From positions 6,018,501 to 6,082,500 of the forward strand of contig NW_027395283.1 in NCBI RefSeq assembly GCF_027580225.2: 64,000 bases of DNA, given 5' to 3'. The translations under genes were made by a program, and so were the position numbers. The notes beneath the pieces are model-generated. The model saw only the letters and a list, made by a program, of their open reading frames with translations, made no database searches and was not told the origin of the DNA. Position 1 is the first letter of the stretch; every line of letters begins with the position of its first letter. The stretch comes from Misgurnus anguillicaudatus (Eukaryota > Chordata > Actinopteri > Cypriniformes > Cobitidae). Shown in pieces: positions 9,702-21,542 of this stretch.

Positions 9702-11094
9702 TAACGCTTTAGATTACAGCCCGGAAAGTACTGCGTAAGTACAGCGAATTGACAGCGTATGTTTCTGTAATTATAGTATACTTATGAAGTACATACGTGT
9801 AATTATAAGGGAACAATTTATAATATTTGGGGAATAAAGGGGTAACAACCAGGAAAAATACAAATAATATATGCAGTAAAGTACTAAGTAAGTAGAGCGA
9901 ATTTACAGCATATGTTTCTGTAATTATAGTATACTTATGAAGTAGGTACGTGTAATTATAAGGGAACAATTTATTATATTTGGGGAACAAAGGGGTAACA
10001 ACCAGGAAAAATACAAATAATATATGCAGTAAGTATTTTATAATTAAGGGCTAACTATTTTAATATTACATGGTATGTATGACTTATATGCTAAAAACGG
10101 GGGAAATTACAAATTATTTATACAGTAAGTAATTCATAACTTCGGACTAACGATTCAAATATTAGGCCTATGTGATATGGCGTAGGCTACATGCAAAACA
10201 ATCTTATGTTTGAGAGTAATTTAGCAAGAACAAACACATTCACTGAATTGGCTCGATCACACTCCTCTCCACATATAGCTGGTGCGTGGTGATCGCACTG
10301 GCGTCATACCATGGCTGCTTTCACATGGATTCTGCAAACTGTGGGTCTTCATTCAATCATAGTCATACACCACATATATTTTTGGAATAATATAGGTAGG
10401 TTATTAAAATATATTTAGGCATAGGCTAAGTATTTTTTTAACCACGGGGGGTACATATTTTATCATTTCACGATGCATGATGATGGAGATTACTAAACAA
10501 CAAAACTTGAAATTCAATTAATGTGTTTATGCTATTTATTAGTACGATACAATTTATTTAGAATTTTCAATAAAGGTTACTTACCCCAAGAAAGAAAAAG
10601 AGTACAGGAACTTGTTGGGTCATCAAGCTAAATTAAAAATAGGCAAGGCAAAATTTTTTACCCCCTTGTTTCACATAGTTACAGAGTAAGTACAGCATCG
10701 GCGGGCTGTAAATTAAAGTGGCACTTGTTACCCCCTTGTTTCACATAGTTAACGAGTAAATACAACATCTGCGGGCTGCAAATTAAAGTGGCACTTGTTA
10801 CCCCTTTGTTCCCAAAATATTATAAATTGTTTCCTTAAAATGACACGAATGTACTTTATAAGTACACTATAATTACAGAAATGTATGCTGTAAATTCGCT
10901 GTACTTACGCAGTACTTTACTGCATATATTATTTGTATTTTACCTGGTTGTTACCAATTTTTTCCCCAAATATTATAAATTGTTCCCTTATAATTACACG
11001 TACGTACTTCATAAGTAAACTATAATTACAGAAACATACGCTGTAAATTCGTTGTACTTACCCAGTACTTTCCGGGCTGTAATCTAAAGCGTTA
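9702..11094. mobile_element. Element with long inverted repeats carrying internal duplications
   Basis: Ends TAACGCTTTAGATTACAGCC (from 9702) and its inverted copy (to 11094) open long arms. Within each arm a block of about 180 bp is repeated (for example 9730-9890 and 9895-10030; 10850-10935 and 10985-11060), with phrases such as CTGTAATTATAGTATACTTA. A second tandem pair (CCCCCTTGTTTCACATAGTT) lies at about 10670-10745. TTAA overlaps the left edge and TTAC the right, so a TTAA-type target is possible but not proven. There is no transposase. Confidence 0.7.
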
Positions 11095-11398
11095 CCAAAT
11101 ATTTTCATTTCCACAATGACGCCCTTTCCATTGCCAGCCCTCAGTTAATCCAGTAATCGTTTTTCAGACCTATGGATTAATTGAAATGAAATAATGACAT
11201 ACATGCACATCCCTTTTATGAATCCAAAAGCAGTAAATACTCTATGTATGTTTGGATCATCTTTCTAAATCTGATCATTAATAAATGATTTGTTTTATTC
11301 AAAATGTGTTTTTTAGGAAGAATCCTACGCATACATAAGATGTGATAAAAAGTATAAATAAACATTAAAGTTTTTTTGTTGTTGTTGTTTAAGAGGAT

Positions 11399-14069
11399 CA
11401 GGGGCTTATACCATGAAGCCGGTTTAAGTGGATAGCCAGGTAAGATTAAGATTAGTTTGCGCCCACCCTGGGTTTTAGGTACCATGAAAGTAGCACAGCT
11501 TTAAACGGTGTTCGTCGCCATGGTATCTTACGCTGCATGGCTAACCTGCCCCGGGGCAGGTTATGTTCTGGATTCGAGATCTGAGACTGCAGTTTGACTA
11601 ATCAGCTGCAAGCAAAGAAATATATAGCTGACGTAACTACACAGCGTCTCTGCTCAAATTTTATTTATTTGTATTTTTTTATTGAACATATTCAAATACA
11701 AACATTAAGGCATATTTATCAATCACTATTTTCCGTGTTGATACTGCATTTAAAGAAAAAAAGAGGGAAAAAACTAAAAAAAAAGGAGGGTGAGGGTCGA
11801 TCTTAATCTTAAACATATAAAGCAGAAAGAAGTCTCATGGGTCTCCGCGCAAATTGTTAGAGCACTTCGTAGAGAGAGTTTTTAGTTTTCCCTTGCCAAG
11901 TTATTTGTATGAAATAGTCTATAGATTTTCCAAGGAAGGAATCTCTTATCTTTGCAAACTTCTAGCCTCACATAAGAAATGTATCACGTTGAATCCGTGC
12001 CCTTACTGTACCGTAAATTATGTGTATTGCTTTGCACTTTTTTGCAAATGGTACATACTTGTATGCAGTCAGTGGGGAAAACACAGTTTGTCGAACCATG
12101 CGCAAGGTGGTCCTCGCACTGTAGGGCTACATTAATAGCTTAGTGTTCCCCGGACATTTCCCGACCACGTCTTTAAAAGGGTTTTTTTATAAAATTCCCT
12201 GTAAGATTATTAACAAATTTAACAGTGTACATTAACTTAAAAAAGTATATTTCACTTTGGGTACCTAATTATAGAATGAAATATGTTAATGTAGGCTACA
12301 TGTTATATATACAGGGAGCTACACTGCGACCAAAATGGTCGCATATGCGACCTTTTGAACTGCCGTTGCGACCCTAATATTTAATGGGTCGCAAATGTGC
12401 AACCTAATGTTTTAGACAATATGCTATGATTTACTATAAGCATTTATTTAAACAGTAATGTGGATTTTAATAATACGTTTTATAACGTGCTCTGAGCCAT
12501 CAACACGTTGGCTTAATTTTGCGTGAAAGCACGTCGTGTCTCTCCCTATCAGTGTGCGTTTGCGTGCTCAGCTGTTTCTCAATGAATTAGGTGCGACGCA
12601 AGCGCAGTGTCTTCCATGTTTCTGAACTTGAGCAGAGGTCTTTCTTCACTGAGGACGCGGGACCCGTATGGTTCCGGGTTTATATTTTAAATGGTCTGTT
12701 TGGTCCGGTTAGGTCCTAGTTTAATTACTTTGGGTCCCAAGTCTGATTAATGTTGTGTTTATAACCCGATTATGTGTTTATAAGCCTCCGGTTTCTATGG
12801 CGATGGTTCTTGTTACGACCACGCGCAGCATTTTTCTTTCTCACATTTTTTTAATAATCTTATTATTAATAAACCATATCTTTTCTAAAACCATATCCAT
12901 ATTAAGTTTAGACAGAGATTGTAGCAAAAAGCAATGCTAATGTCAAGTCAATTGCACTGAACGAGCAAAGCAATGTAAAGTTTGTCAACGGGACAGCAAG
13001 TAGACTTTTAAATTTGAAATAATGAGTGGATTAAGCTTTTTAAATCGGCAAGAGAGAAATAGAAAGATAGAGCAGAAGCAGTAAAAGTGCATATCTAATA
13101 GAAATTATTACCATTATAACATCAGTCATAACATCAGTCACATTTATAATCTATAGACCTGCACTGTCTATTAATATACTATACATAGTATTGTATTATA
13201 TTGAGTTTGATAAAAGGGGTCTAATTGCTTCATATATCAGTGCAAAAACAGTAAGTGTTTTCGTGGTGCTTTAACAAACAGTGTCAGCTTTGTTAATGGC
13301 AAAGAAAGTTTGGGGTGGTTAGATTAATGAAATATAATGTGAAATTAATATTAATTTTCAATAAATCAAAGTATTGTGTTGTGTCACACATTATTAGTTC
13401 TTCGTCACATGTATAGTAGACCATTATTTGTCAGTGGGTAATAATTGCCTTTTTTACCGGCTACCACCACCAAGTAAATTTCAGATCTTTGGGAAACACT
13501 GCAACGTTTAAGAAAACAAGAAGGCATGTGCAAAAGATGGCAAGTAAAATAAAAAGCATATCTGTATGCAATACAGTTTCATTATTGTTCATTATTATCC
13601 AGAGCGCCTTAATATAACTTGAAAAAAATATGTGCGACCAAATCATATTTTGCGCCAGTAACTGAAAAAGTTGGTAGCGCAAGTGCCACCAGTGGAAAAG
13701 GTTAGTGTAGTTCCCTGATATATATTAAAAAGAGCAGAGGCAGTATTTCGCTCTTGAAATACATTTTTATAATCTTCATACTTTTGTATAATTAGCTCAT
13801 GCTCCTCCGCTAAAAAAAATACACTGCTCCTATACGTGCTCTCTCCCTTTTCTATTCCGATTGGTTGTTCGGTGTCTACGTCACTCTTTTATGTGCACGC
13901 GCGGGTGGAGTCATCATAGCCTACAGATCAAAGCCTGAGTTGACAGAGAAAGTTGATAAGCCGCTTCATGGGAACAATAAAGCCTGATTAAATAGGTTTG
14001 GTTTTGTCAACTCAAAACCAATCCTGTAACCCCGAGTTTGTTCAGCTACCTTCATGGTATAGGCCCCTG
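11399..14069. mobile_element. TIR element CAGGGGCYTATACCATGAAG
   Basis: CAGGGGCTTATACCATGAAG at the left and CTTCATGGTATAGGCCCCTG at the right are 20-bp inverted repeats with one mismatch. It interrupts the hAT copy 1, whose sequence resumes at 14070. No clear 8-bp target duplication is visible. No transposase is recognised; the element hosts the insertion 12312-13717. Confidence 0.7.
12312..13717. mobile_element. hAT-like non-autonomous element nested in 11399-14069
   Basis: Ends CAGGGAGCTACACT and AGTGTAGTTCCCTG are inverted repeats with one mismatch. The flanks are TA-rich (ATATATA on both sides, 7 bp). Subterminal GCGACC motifs occur near both ends. It is about 1.4 kb with only short open frames. 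Confidence 0.65.
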
Positions 14070-14377
14070 CTCTTTCATCTGATGTATTGTATGTTTATGT
14101 TTAAAGAAAAGATTAATTTGAATCCGCTCAAACTGTCAGTCAAACCTCTTAACTCCGCCCCCTGAGTGCAGCGAGCTTCAAGTTCCACAGCAGTCAGAGC
14201 AGCTGAACGTCTTGCAACTATAAATAAATATCTTGTTGTTTGAGTACAATGCTGTCTCATTAAGAAAGTAACACTAGTGTGTCTAAATTTGGACTCGTGA
14301 CCCCACCGGATGACATCGGAACGTAAACGCTCAGGAACCCATAGGCGACCCGCTGGACACCCCTCCGGAACTTCTCC

Positions 14378-17254
14378 CTACCCACCGGCCTCTCTCACCC
14401 GCTGTTCGATTCCCCACACAAGGGCACTGACCACTCTCCCCTCCGGGAGAATGGTCTCAGTCCGCTCCGAATCAGACTTCTCAAACAGACGGGAGAGAGC
14501 ATCAGGTTTCGTATTCTTCGAGCCAGGCCGGTACGAGAGGGTGAAGTTAAAACGATCAAATAAAAGTGCCCAACGAGCCTGCCTAGATGTTAGTCTTCTG
14601 GCCAAACGGATATATTCAAGATTCTTGTGATCCGTCCAGACCAGAAAGGGCTCAGAGGTTCCCTCCAACCAGTCTAACCGCCAGAAGCTCCTATGATTTC
14701 CTATGTCGTAATTTCGTTCCGCTGGGTTTAACCGGTGAGAGAAAAAAGCACATGGATGCACTTTCCCATCAATAGACGATCGCTGCGATAAAACGGCACC
14801 TACCCCGACATCAGACGCATCCACTTCCACTATAAACTGTTTAGCCGGATCGGGGATAGAAAGGACAGGCGCAGAGATGAATCGGGACTTTAAATCATCA
14901 AAGGCCTCCTGAGCCTCTCTATTCCACCGGAAACACACGTTAGGTAAAGTGAGAGCGGTAAGAGGTTTAGCGATCTGACCAAAATTTCTGATGAAACGCT
15001 GATAAAAGTTGGCGAATCCCAGAAATCCCTGAAGCTCTTTCCAAATGTCGGGTACTGGCCAATCGGCAACCGTCTTAACTTTAGCGGGATCGGGACGAAT
15101 TTCTCCCTCGGCAATAACAAAAGCCAGAAACGAAACCGACTCCTTGTGGAACTCGCACTTCTCCGTCTTAATGAAAAGTTGATTCTCTAATAGCCGTTGC
15201 AAAACCATGCAAACATGCTGAGTGTGTATCTGCATGGAGGGAGAAAAGATGAGAATGTCAGCGAGATACACAAAGACAAATCTGTTAATCATGTCACCCA
15301 GCACTTCATTGACCATGGTCTGAAAGACAGCCGGAGCGTTACAAAGACCGAACGGCAGAACGGAATATTCCCAGTGTCCCGAAGGTGTATTAAAGGCTGT
15401 CTTCCACTCATCGCCCTCTCTAATACGTACCAAGTGATAAGCGTTATGCAGATCTAGCTTGGTAAATACGTGCGCTCCCTGTAACAACTCGAATGCTGAT
15501 GACATTAATGGCAAGGGGTACTTATTCTTAACAGTAATGTCATTCAGCCCTCGATAATCAATGCACGGACGAAGAGACCCGTCTTTCTTTTTAACAAAGA
15601 AAAATCCAGCACCGGCTGGAGACGAGGAGCGGCGAATGAGACCGGCTTTTAGAGCTTCATTAATGTACTTATCCGTTGCCTCTCTTTCTGGTTTAGATAG
15701 GGAAAAAATACGACCCTTAGGCGGAGAAGTGTTGGGAAGGAGTTTGATCTCACAATCATACGACCGGTGAGGAGGCAGCGAAGTGGCCCAGGCTTTACTG
15801 AATACCTCATGCAGATCCGAGTACTCCGCCGGGACCCCTGAGAGATCGACAGCCAGAACCTGCGAAACAGAACAAGAGACAGGAGAGGGAGCAGGACCAA
15901 GACATGAAACATAACACAAAGACTTCCATGACAAAACAACATTGTTCTGCCAATCAACGTGAGGATTATGTTTGGATAGCCAGTCATGGCCTAAAATGAC
16001 CGGCGATTGTGAATCTTCTAAAAGATAAAATTCAATCTCCTCACGATGATTGCCAGAAACAAACAAACTCACAGGGGGTGTGCGGTGCGTGATCACAGCC
16101 ATATGCTGACCATTCAAAGTCCAGGCAGACAGAGGAGAAGAAAGAGGGATAAAAGGAATACCCCAGGACTTGGCCAACCCAGCATCCAAGAGACACGCCT
16201 CCGCACCGGAGTCCAACAACGCCTGTGAATGAAAAGAGTTAATTATTACAGGAAGTGTGGTACTGCTTACGGGAGATTTAAATGACGATGCGCCCACCGA
16301 GACTCCCAAGTTCATCCGCGGGTGGAACCCTTTTACTGGACATGTAGTCGCCATGTGCCCTGGCTTTCCACAATACAGACAAAGTCCATTAATCAGACGA
16401 CGATTTCTCTCACCAGCAGTGATACGAAACTTTCCCAGTTGCATGGGTTCCTCGGTAAGCATGTCCGAAGCAGGCTCCCCTGGTTCAGACAACAGATGGC
16501 GAAAAGAGCGGCGTAGATCTCTCTGACGATGACGAGTCTCAACCCTCATGGCCAGGTTGATGGCAGCCTCCAGTGACGTGGGTGGCTCCCTGAGTGCAAT
16601 CTCGTCTTGAACAGCCGGTGTGAGACCCTCGAGAAATTGAGCTCTTAAAGCAGCATCATTCCAGTTGCAGCTAATGGCAAGTGTCTTAAATTTGATAGCA
16701 AAGTCAGTAACAGAGCCATTACGCTGCCGTAATCTCACCAGTTTAGCCGCAGCCATGTCTCCCTTGAGTGAACGGTCAAATAGGCTCAACATCTCCTCCT
16801 CTAGAGCCTCAAATGAAAGCGTAAATGGAGCCTTAGCCCCCCCCCAGGCAGTCATACCCCAGTCTCTCACTCTCCCAGTGAGTAACGTCAGAACATATGC
16901 CACCTTGGAAGTGGATGATGAGAAGCGACGGGGTTGGAGCGCAAAGACGAGAGAGCACTGTTGCAAAAAGGACCGGCAGGTGTTGGGATCGCCATCGTAG
17001 GTAGGAGGTTTCGCTGTGTGTGGCTCCCACTCAGTCGAAGCGGCTCCTCCAGATGTAGATGGAACTTCACTGAGTGGAGTAACTCGGTCCAACCGTTTAC
17101 TTAGCTCCTTAAGTTGTTCAGACAGTAGGTTGAAATCTCTGGCCGCAGCATTCAATAATGATGAGTGTTGTTCAATGACCGCCCCCTGCTGATGAAGGGC
17201 GGTCTGCACCTCCAGACTCTCCGAACTCGCTGACTCCATAGGTGGCTCGTTCAT
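14378..17254 (-). CDS. Gag-protease-RT-RNase H polyprotein, catalytically damaged
   Basis: 958 codons from an ATG. Gag occupies residues 1 to about 300, with a CCHC knuckle (CLYCGKPGHMATTC) near its end. A retropepsin-like protease follows (LLDSGAE). RT has [11 protein letters not shown] and LPFGLCNAP, but the catalytic box reads YLAD where gypsy 2 reads YIDD, so one metal-binding aspartate is lost. RNase H has VEVDASDVG but lacks the [14 protein letters not shown] segment, through a small insertion plus a 22-bp deletion that together keep the frame; the catalytic glutamate lies there. The frame stops at 14378, and integrase homology continues in another frame to 14286. The ATG is the second base after the LTR end, leaving no leader. 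Confidence 0.9.
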   Translation of the reverse strand: MNEPPMESASSESLEVQTALHQQGAVIEQHSSLLNAAARDFNLLSEQLKELSKRLDRVTPLSEVPSTSGGAASTEWEPHTAKPPTYDGDPNTCRSFLQQCSLVFALQPRRFSSSTSKVAYVLTLLTGRVRDWGMTAWGGAKAPFTLSFEALEEEMLSLFDRSLKGDMAAAKLVRLRQRNGSVTDFAIKFKTLAISCNWNDAALRAQFLEGLTPAVQDEIALREPPTSLEAAINLAMRVETRHRQRDLRRSFRHLLSEPGEPASDMLTEEPMQLGKFRITAGERNRRLINGLCLYCGKPGHMATTCPVKGFHPRMNLGVSVGASSFKSPVSSTTLPVIINSFHSQALLDSGAEACLLDAGLAKSWGIPFIPLSSPLSAWTLNGQHMAVITHRTPPVSLFVSGNHREEIEFYLLEDSQSPVILGHDWLSKHNPHVDWQNNVVLSWKSLCYVSCLGPAPSPVSCSVSQVLAVDLSGVPAEYSDLHEVFSKAWATSLPPHRSYDCEIKLLPNTSPPKGRIFSLSKPEREATDKYINEALKAGLIRRSSSPAGAGFFFVKKKDGSLRPCIDYRGLNDITVKNKYPLPLMSSAFELLQGAHVFTKLDLHNAYHLVRIREGDEWKTAFNTPSGHWEYSVLPFGLCNAPAVFQTMVNEVLGDMINRFVFVYLADILIFSPSMQIHTQHVCMVLQRLLENQLFIKTEKCEFHKESVSFLAFVIAEGEIRPDPAKVKTVADWPVPDIWKELQGFLGFANFYQRFIRNFGQIAKPLTALTLPNVCFRWNREAQEAFDDLKSRFISAPVLSIPDPAKQFIVEVDASDVGVGAVLSQRSSIDGKVHPCAFFSHRLNPAERNYDIGNHRSFWRLDWLEGTSEPFLVWTDHKNLEYIRLARRLTSRQARWALLFDRFNFTLSYRPGSKNTKPDALSRLFEKSDSERTETILPEGRVVSALVWGIEQRVREAGG

Positions 17255-17255
17255 C

Positions 17256-18155
17256 TGTCACAATAACGGGTCGGAGTCAAATGCAAGTTAACAAAGTTTA
17301 TTTAGAAAAGGGAGAGGTGCAGAGCAAAGTCAAAATAGTTCTCCGAACCACACACGGCAATCACCCTCGACTCACTCTGGATGGAATCACTACTGCCGGT
17401 ATGAAGCACACCCAGCAGTAGGAGAGAGTGAGTCGGCACTACAGAATAGTCCAGTTCAGATCTTGAAGAGAGAGAGAGCCACCCACGCTCAGTCGAAAAC
17501 GCCAGCACGCGACGGGGTATGAAGCACGCACAACTGAAGGTGGGTGAAAGGCGGAAATGGAAGATTTTAATCCAAAGCTCTCAGACTGGATATAATCCAC
17601 TGCGGATGCAGATGTAGCTGACGCAACCCGGAAGTACTGGTGTACTGCCTGAATACGAAGCGAAACAGCTGTTCCGGGAAACAATCAGAGTCAATAGAGT
17701 TCATATAATCCACAATGGTGAAACCTGTATAATCCACTCACAGGTGATGGTGATAGCCGATGAAAACCGGATGCAACTGGTGTACCGCCTAAATACGAAG
17801 CGAACCAGCTGATCCGAGAACAAACAGTCAATAGAGTTCCAGTTATAATCCACAAGCAAGTTTTATCCGGGCGAAGACGAGCCTCCGGATGCCGTAATCC
17901 AATCCTAGGGTAACTGGAGAGAAAACAAAGAAACGACCGACAAGGCAGGGCAGCTAGACTGTGACCAAACAAATGAGCGCGCAACGAGAGACAAGACGGC
18001 GTGCAATATAAAGGGAAAAGTAAACGAGACACCACCGGTGAACAATTACCGAAATGAGCGGGCGGGGTTAGTGAACACATGAGGAACCGTCACCACAGGT
18101 AAACAAACACACACATACCCCACACACAACCATCGATCACCCAGCAGTCATGACA
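17256..18155 (-). repeat. 5' LTR of Ty3/gypsy 1
   Basis: The minus strand begins TGTCATGACTGCTGGG and ends TTATTGTGACA, 900 bp, the usual TG...CA form. The opposite LTR is not present, so the boundaries rest on the terminal motifs and the gag start. Two related blocks around 17640-17690 and 17760-17830 (TGTACYGCCTRAATACGAAG) show an internal duplication. Confidence 0.75.
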
Positions 18156-19907
18156 GCGTCTCAATCGTTTAACTACACAGCCCAGTCAACACATCTCACT
18201 CAGACCCGCGAGAAGACAAGCCTGCTCGGGTAAATGTCTAGCCTACATTAACACCACAAACATTACAGATTAGAAAGACATCAGATGCCCAGTTAAGGAA
18301 AACTGGATAGAAGACGAGAAACGTGTAACGGATACAAGTATGTACAGTATATTCCCCTGCCACTCATTACAATATGCTATCTGGATATAACTAATTGTAT
18401 ATGTATGTATCTTATGCCTTGAATTAGTCAAAGGAGTTGTATGATTATTTGGTTCATAACTTTTTATTCTGAAATCAACTGCATAGAGTTAAGTCTATTT
18501 AGTATTTAGTATATTTTTCAGTAATGCAGTTATTTGCACCTTCAAAAGACCAAGGTCTCAGCACAGTTTTAGCTAGGTAGGCAGATACATGTTGAATATG
18601 CTAATGGTATGGCTATAGTATAGTATAATCTCCTATTTTGATCTTTAATCTCCTATTTCCCCCTCTTCCCAATGACATACATAAACATGTTTAGTTTACC
18701 AAATCATAAAAAATAGCTTATAAAACCAAACAGCTTTTTTTCTTCAAACATATTTTTATTTAACTTTATGTATGTAAGCAGAGGAAAAAATTAAAATTAA
18801 TATATTCTACAATTAAATAAGAGCGAGTACACAAGAGCAGTTCACAAACACATGACTACAAATAGGCCTAATACAGACAGCCACCCAGGATGTAAATTGT
18901 TAAAGCCAACTTACAAAGCCAAGCTATCATAAAATGTCATTTTTTTCATTCATTAATATTGTTTTTTCTTTTCAATAATTAATAGTGATTAAATATAAAG
19001 CTTTCAAGACGATTAATATGTGATATTTATTTGGAGGGGTGCCCTTTTTCAGTTTCAGTACATGCCCCTCAAAAGGTCTGTGCACGGCCCTGTGACAAAG
19101 TCACATCATTTATCTCTAATATGATTTATTCTACATATCTGCAATTCAGAAACTCCTCTCTGTTAGCATGCAGACAAAACCAAATTTTACTTTTTTGCTG
19201 ACCTCAGCTTTAACAAGTCATGGGATTTTAAATTGAAATCATTTAACCACACGTACTTCATCTATTTCAACACATTTAGTGGTCAAAAGCATACAGTACA
19301 AATGTTTAAACCTGTAAGGAAAAGACATGTTAGTTATAATTAGTTATGATTCATTTCAATGTCCTTCACAACGTGCAACAAAACTCCTCTGTTAAAATGT
19401 CAGAAAATGTAGTTTGGCGTTTCTTTGATGAAATCTTTGCTGATATTATTGTGTATGAAGAGTTTTTCTCCTCGTCGTGTTGTTTTTATAAAGATGATTA
19501 AAAACATTGATCCATCATTGACACTGACACACACATTAATAATGTTTTTATAGATTGAGTGAAATTGATCTTTAAACACTGTAACATCTTTAAATGTAAG
19601 ATCAGAGTTATGTTATCTCCAGCTGATATTCCTTCTGTAATAGAGGAAGATTTTTACATCAAATACCTGATGAGAATTACAAGTGTGAGTCATGAACTCA
19701 ATACAGATTTATGAAGAAATGTTCATGTGGTTTAGGACATCTAACACTAATAATCAGCTGTGTGATGGATTTATTTGACATTTAAACACACAGTGTCTCA
19801 GTTACTGAGGGATTGAAAGAGGAACATTACATGAAGAGATGGAGGTTACAGATTTGTGTATAAATTTGTAGTTTGTATCATTCACATGACGTCTCTGTTC
19901 TTTACAG
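18156..19907. other. NLR-gene flank/intron and dispersed repeat debris
   Basis: No exon was recognised upstream of the LRR exon. Near 19090 the minus strand reads CAGGGCCGTGCACAGACC, which looks like a hAT-type end. The stretch 19090-19200 resembles 56985-57060, suggesting shared NLR-locus flanks. Confidence 0.35.
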
Positions 19908-20993
19908 GTTGTGTTATTGTGATATCACAGATGAAGGTTGTGTTGCTCTGACTTCAGCTCTGAGATCAAACCCATCACACCTGAGACATCTGGATCTGTC
20001 TGGGAATAAACTCACAGATTCAGGAGTGAAGCTGATCTCTGATCTAAAAGATGATCCACATTATAAACTACAGACAGTACTGTGAGTAGAGCTCATTTAA
20101 ATAAATGTTTTAAGTAAACTCATGCAGTGTCATTTAAAGGCGGAGTCCATGATGTTTGAAAGCCAATGTTGATATTTGAAATCACCTTAACAAACACGCC
20201 CCTACCCCAATAGAATCTGGACCTTCTGTTGATAGACCCGCCCCACACATACGCCCGCCCCACACATCTTACTCTTCTTACACATTATATATGATGTTTG
20301 TTAATGAGGTTTGTTTGATAGGCCGACACCTCTATAGTTATGCACACTTCACTAGATGTTCATCTTAAACTCTTTTTATAACAACTTGGTTTTTATTTCA
20401 TGTTTTAAGCATTATTTATCAAATCATCAGAATACAGACAGAAATAACAACACAAACACAATATATACACAACAGATCAACACAAAGTACAAATGATAAA
20501 TGATAGAGATGAAGATTAGAAAAAAGAAGAGAAAGTCAACTCTTAAAATCTGATGGACACTTCACACAACTCTCTGTCGAGCTTTGACATTGATGCTGTT
20601 TCTCTTTATTTACACGACTGTCAACCTCCAGGACTTTTAAAATAAAGCATCACCTTCATTTTCTTACTGTTTGTGTGTGAACTCATAAAACTGTCAGTGT
20701 GTCATTATATTATACTACATACATAACAATACATTCATCTCTTACATTGACATCAAATATTCAGAGGAAATAGATGAAATGTGTTTTTGTATTGTTGTAG
20801 CTCATGTGTATGTGATAAACAGATTGTTGACATGTTTATTATGTTGAAGATTTCATTTCTATCACTGACTGACAGCACTAATAGTTTGTTTTTCTATCTC
20901 TTCATCTGACACTGATGATGATCTCATATCTGATTGACTTTTTATTTTATTTTTAGGACTGACTTTCGATATAAACACAGTAAAGGTTTCTGA
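19908..20993 (+). CDS. 3' end of a fish NLR gene: last LRR exon plus terminal exon
   Basis: An LRR exon at 19908-20081 lies between TTTACAG and GTGAGTA. It is exactly 174 bp, phase 2 to phase 2, the length typical of LRR exons in teleost NLR-C genes. It reads LCYCDITDEGCVALTSALRS and then LRHLDLSGNKLTDSGVKLIS, a classic ribonuclease-inhibitor-type LRR. After an 875-bp intron an acceptor (TTTTTAG, 20950-20956) joins in phase to a short terminal exon ending KHSKGF and TGA at 20991-20993. No FISNA, NACHT or earlier LRR exons were found in the 1.75 kb between it and gypsy 1, so in this window it is an orphan end; the rest may lie beyond the insertions or be lost. NLRs are cytosolic innate immune sensors. 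Confidence 0.75.
20137..20330. repeat. Teleost dispersed repeat in the NLR intron
   Basis: TTTAAAGGCGGAGTCCATGATG followed by repeated CCGCCCCACACAT motifs resembles a repeat common in cyprinid introns. The boundaries are uncertain and the assignment is from memory of the sequence type. Confidence 0.35.
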
Positions 20994-21517
20994 TCTTCAG
21001 TTTGATCTGATGGTGAATAAGAAGACACAATAGTGACATCACTTCCTCTTAATCGTATGAGTTGATTATTCAGTACAGGATCTGATCTGTGACTTTATCT
21101 AAATCTGTCTTTGAAGTGTTGGAGGTAAATCCTCATCCTAACTCAGCTTCTGTCTACACATTTCCTATAATAGCGAAGAGGTTTTTCCAGATGTGAAAGC
21201 TGCTCATTTAGACGCTAATCCTCCTCCATACCAACAGAGATGGCTTTTGATGTGAGCACTGATAACAATACAGATGATCTTTCTCATCTTTAGTTTCCAA
21301 ACTTTAATTTGTCTGATCATAGAACAGTTTTGTCTCAGTCCATTTGAAATCAGACAGAAGAGCATTTCTGGATCTTGTTTCCATTGGGCTTCTTCTTTGC
21401 ATGATAAAGCTTTAAGCAGCATTTGTGGATGATAAAGTGAATTGTGTTAACAGATTTCTGGAGGTGTTTCTGATCTCATGCAGTCATTTTCAGGACTGAA
21501 TCAGGTCTGTGTTTCTG
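20994..21517. other. 3' UTR and flank of the NLR gene
   Basis: Directly follows the NLR stop codon. No separate gene was seen. Confidence 0.4.
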
Positions 21518-21534
21518 TGATGACGAGTATTTGA

Positions 21535-21542
21535 TGACGTCA
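21535..21542. promoter_or_regulatory. CRE palindrome TGACGTCA in LTR U3
   Basis: A perfect 8-bp CREB/ATF consensus 17 bp inside the LTR, conserved in the other LTR at 26729-26736. Binding is inferred from consensus only. Confidence 0.45.

Larger units (their letters stand above)
9014..14115. mobile_element. hAT non-autonomous element, copy 1, split by two insertions and 3'-truncated
   Basis: It starts CAGGGGTCTCCAACACGTCG. The pieces 9014-9470, about 11195-11398 and 14070-14115 match successive parts of the complete copy at 36436-37438. The gaps are filled by the elements 9702-11094 (plus flanks) and 11399-14069. The expected right end (GTTGGAGACCCCTG) is missing after 14115. Confidence 0.75.
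14286..18155 (-). mobile_element. Ty3/gypsy retrotransposon 1, truncated and inactive
   Basis: Minus-strand order is LTR (18155-17256), gag-protease-RT-RNase H (17254-14378), then the start of integrase. Homology to gypsy 2 stops at about 14286, within the sequence matching gypsy 2 at 45852 (HESKF region of the HHCC finger). The integrase core, chromodomain, polypurine tract and 3' LTR are missing. No second TSD can be read because the 3' end is lost. Confidence 0.9.

Noticed and set aside
16046..17000. Plus-strand ORFs within gypsy 1
   Set aside because: Shadows of the minus-strand gag-protease frame.
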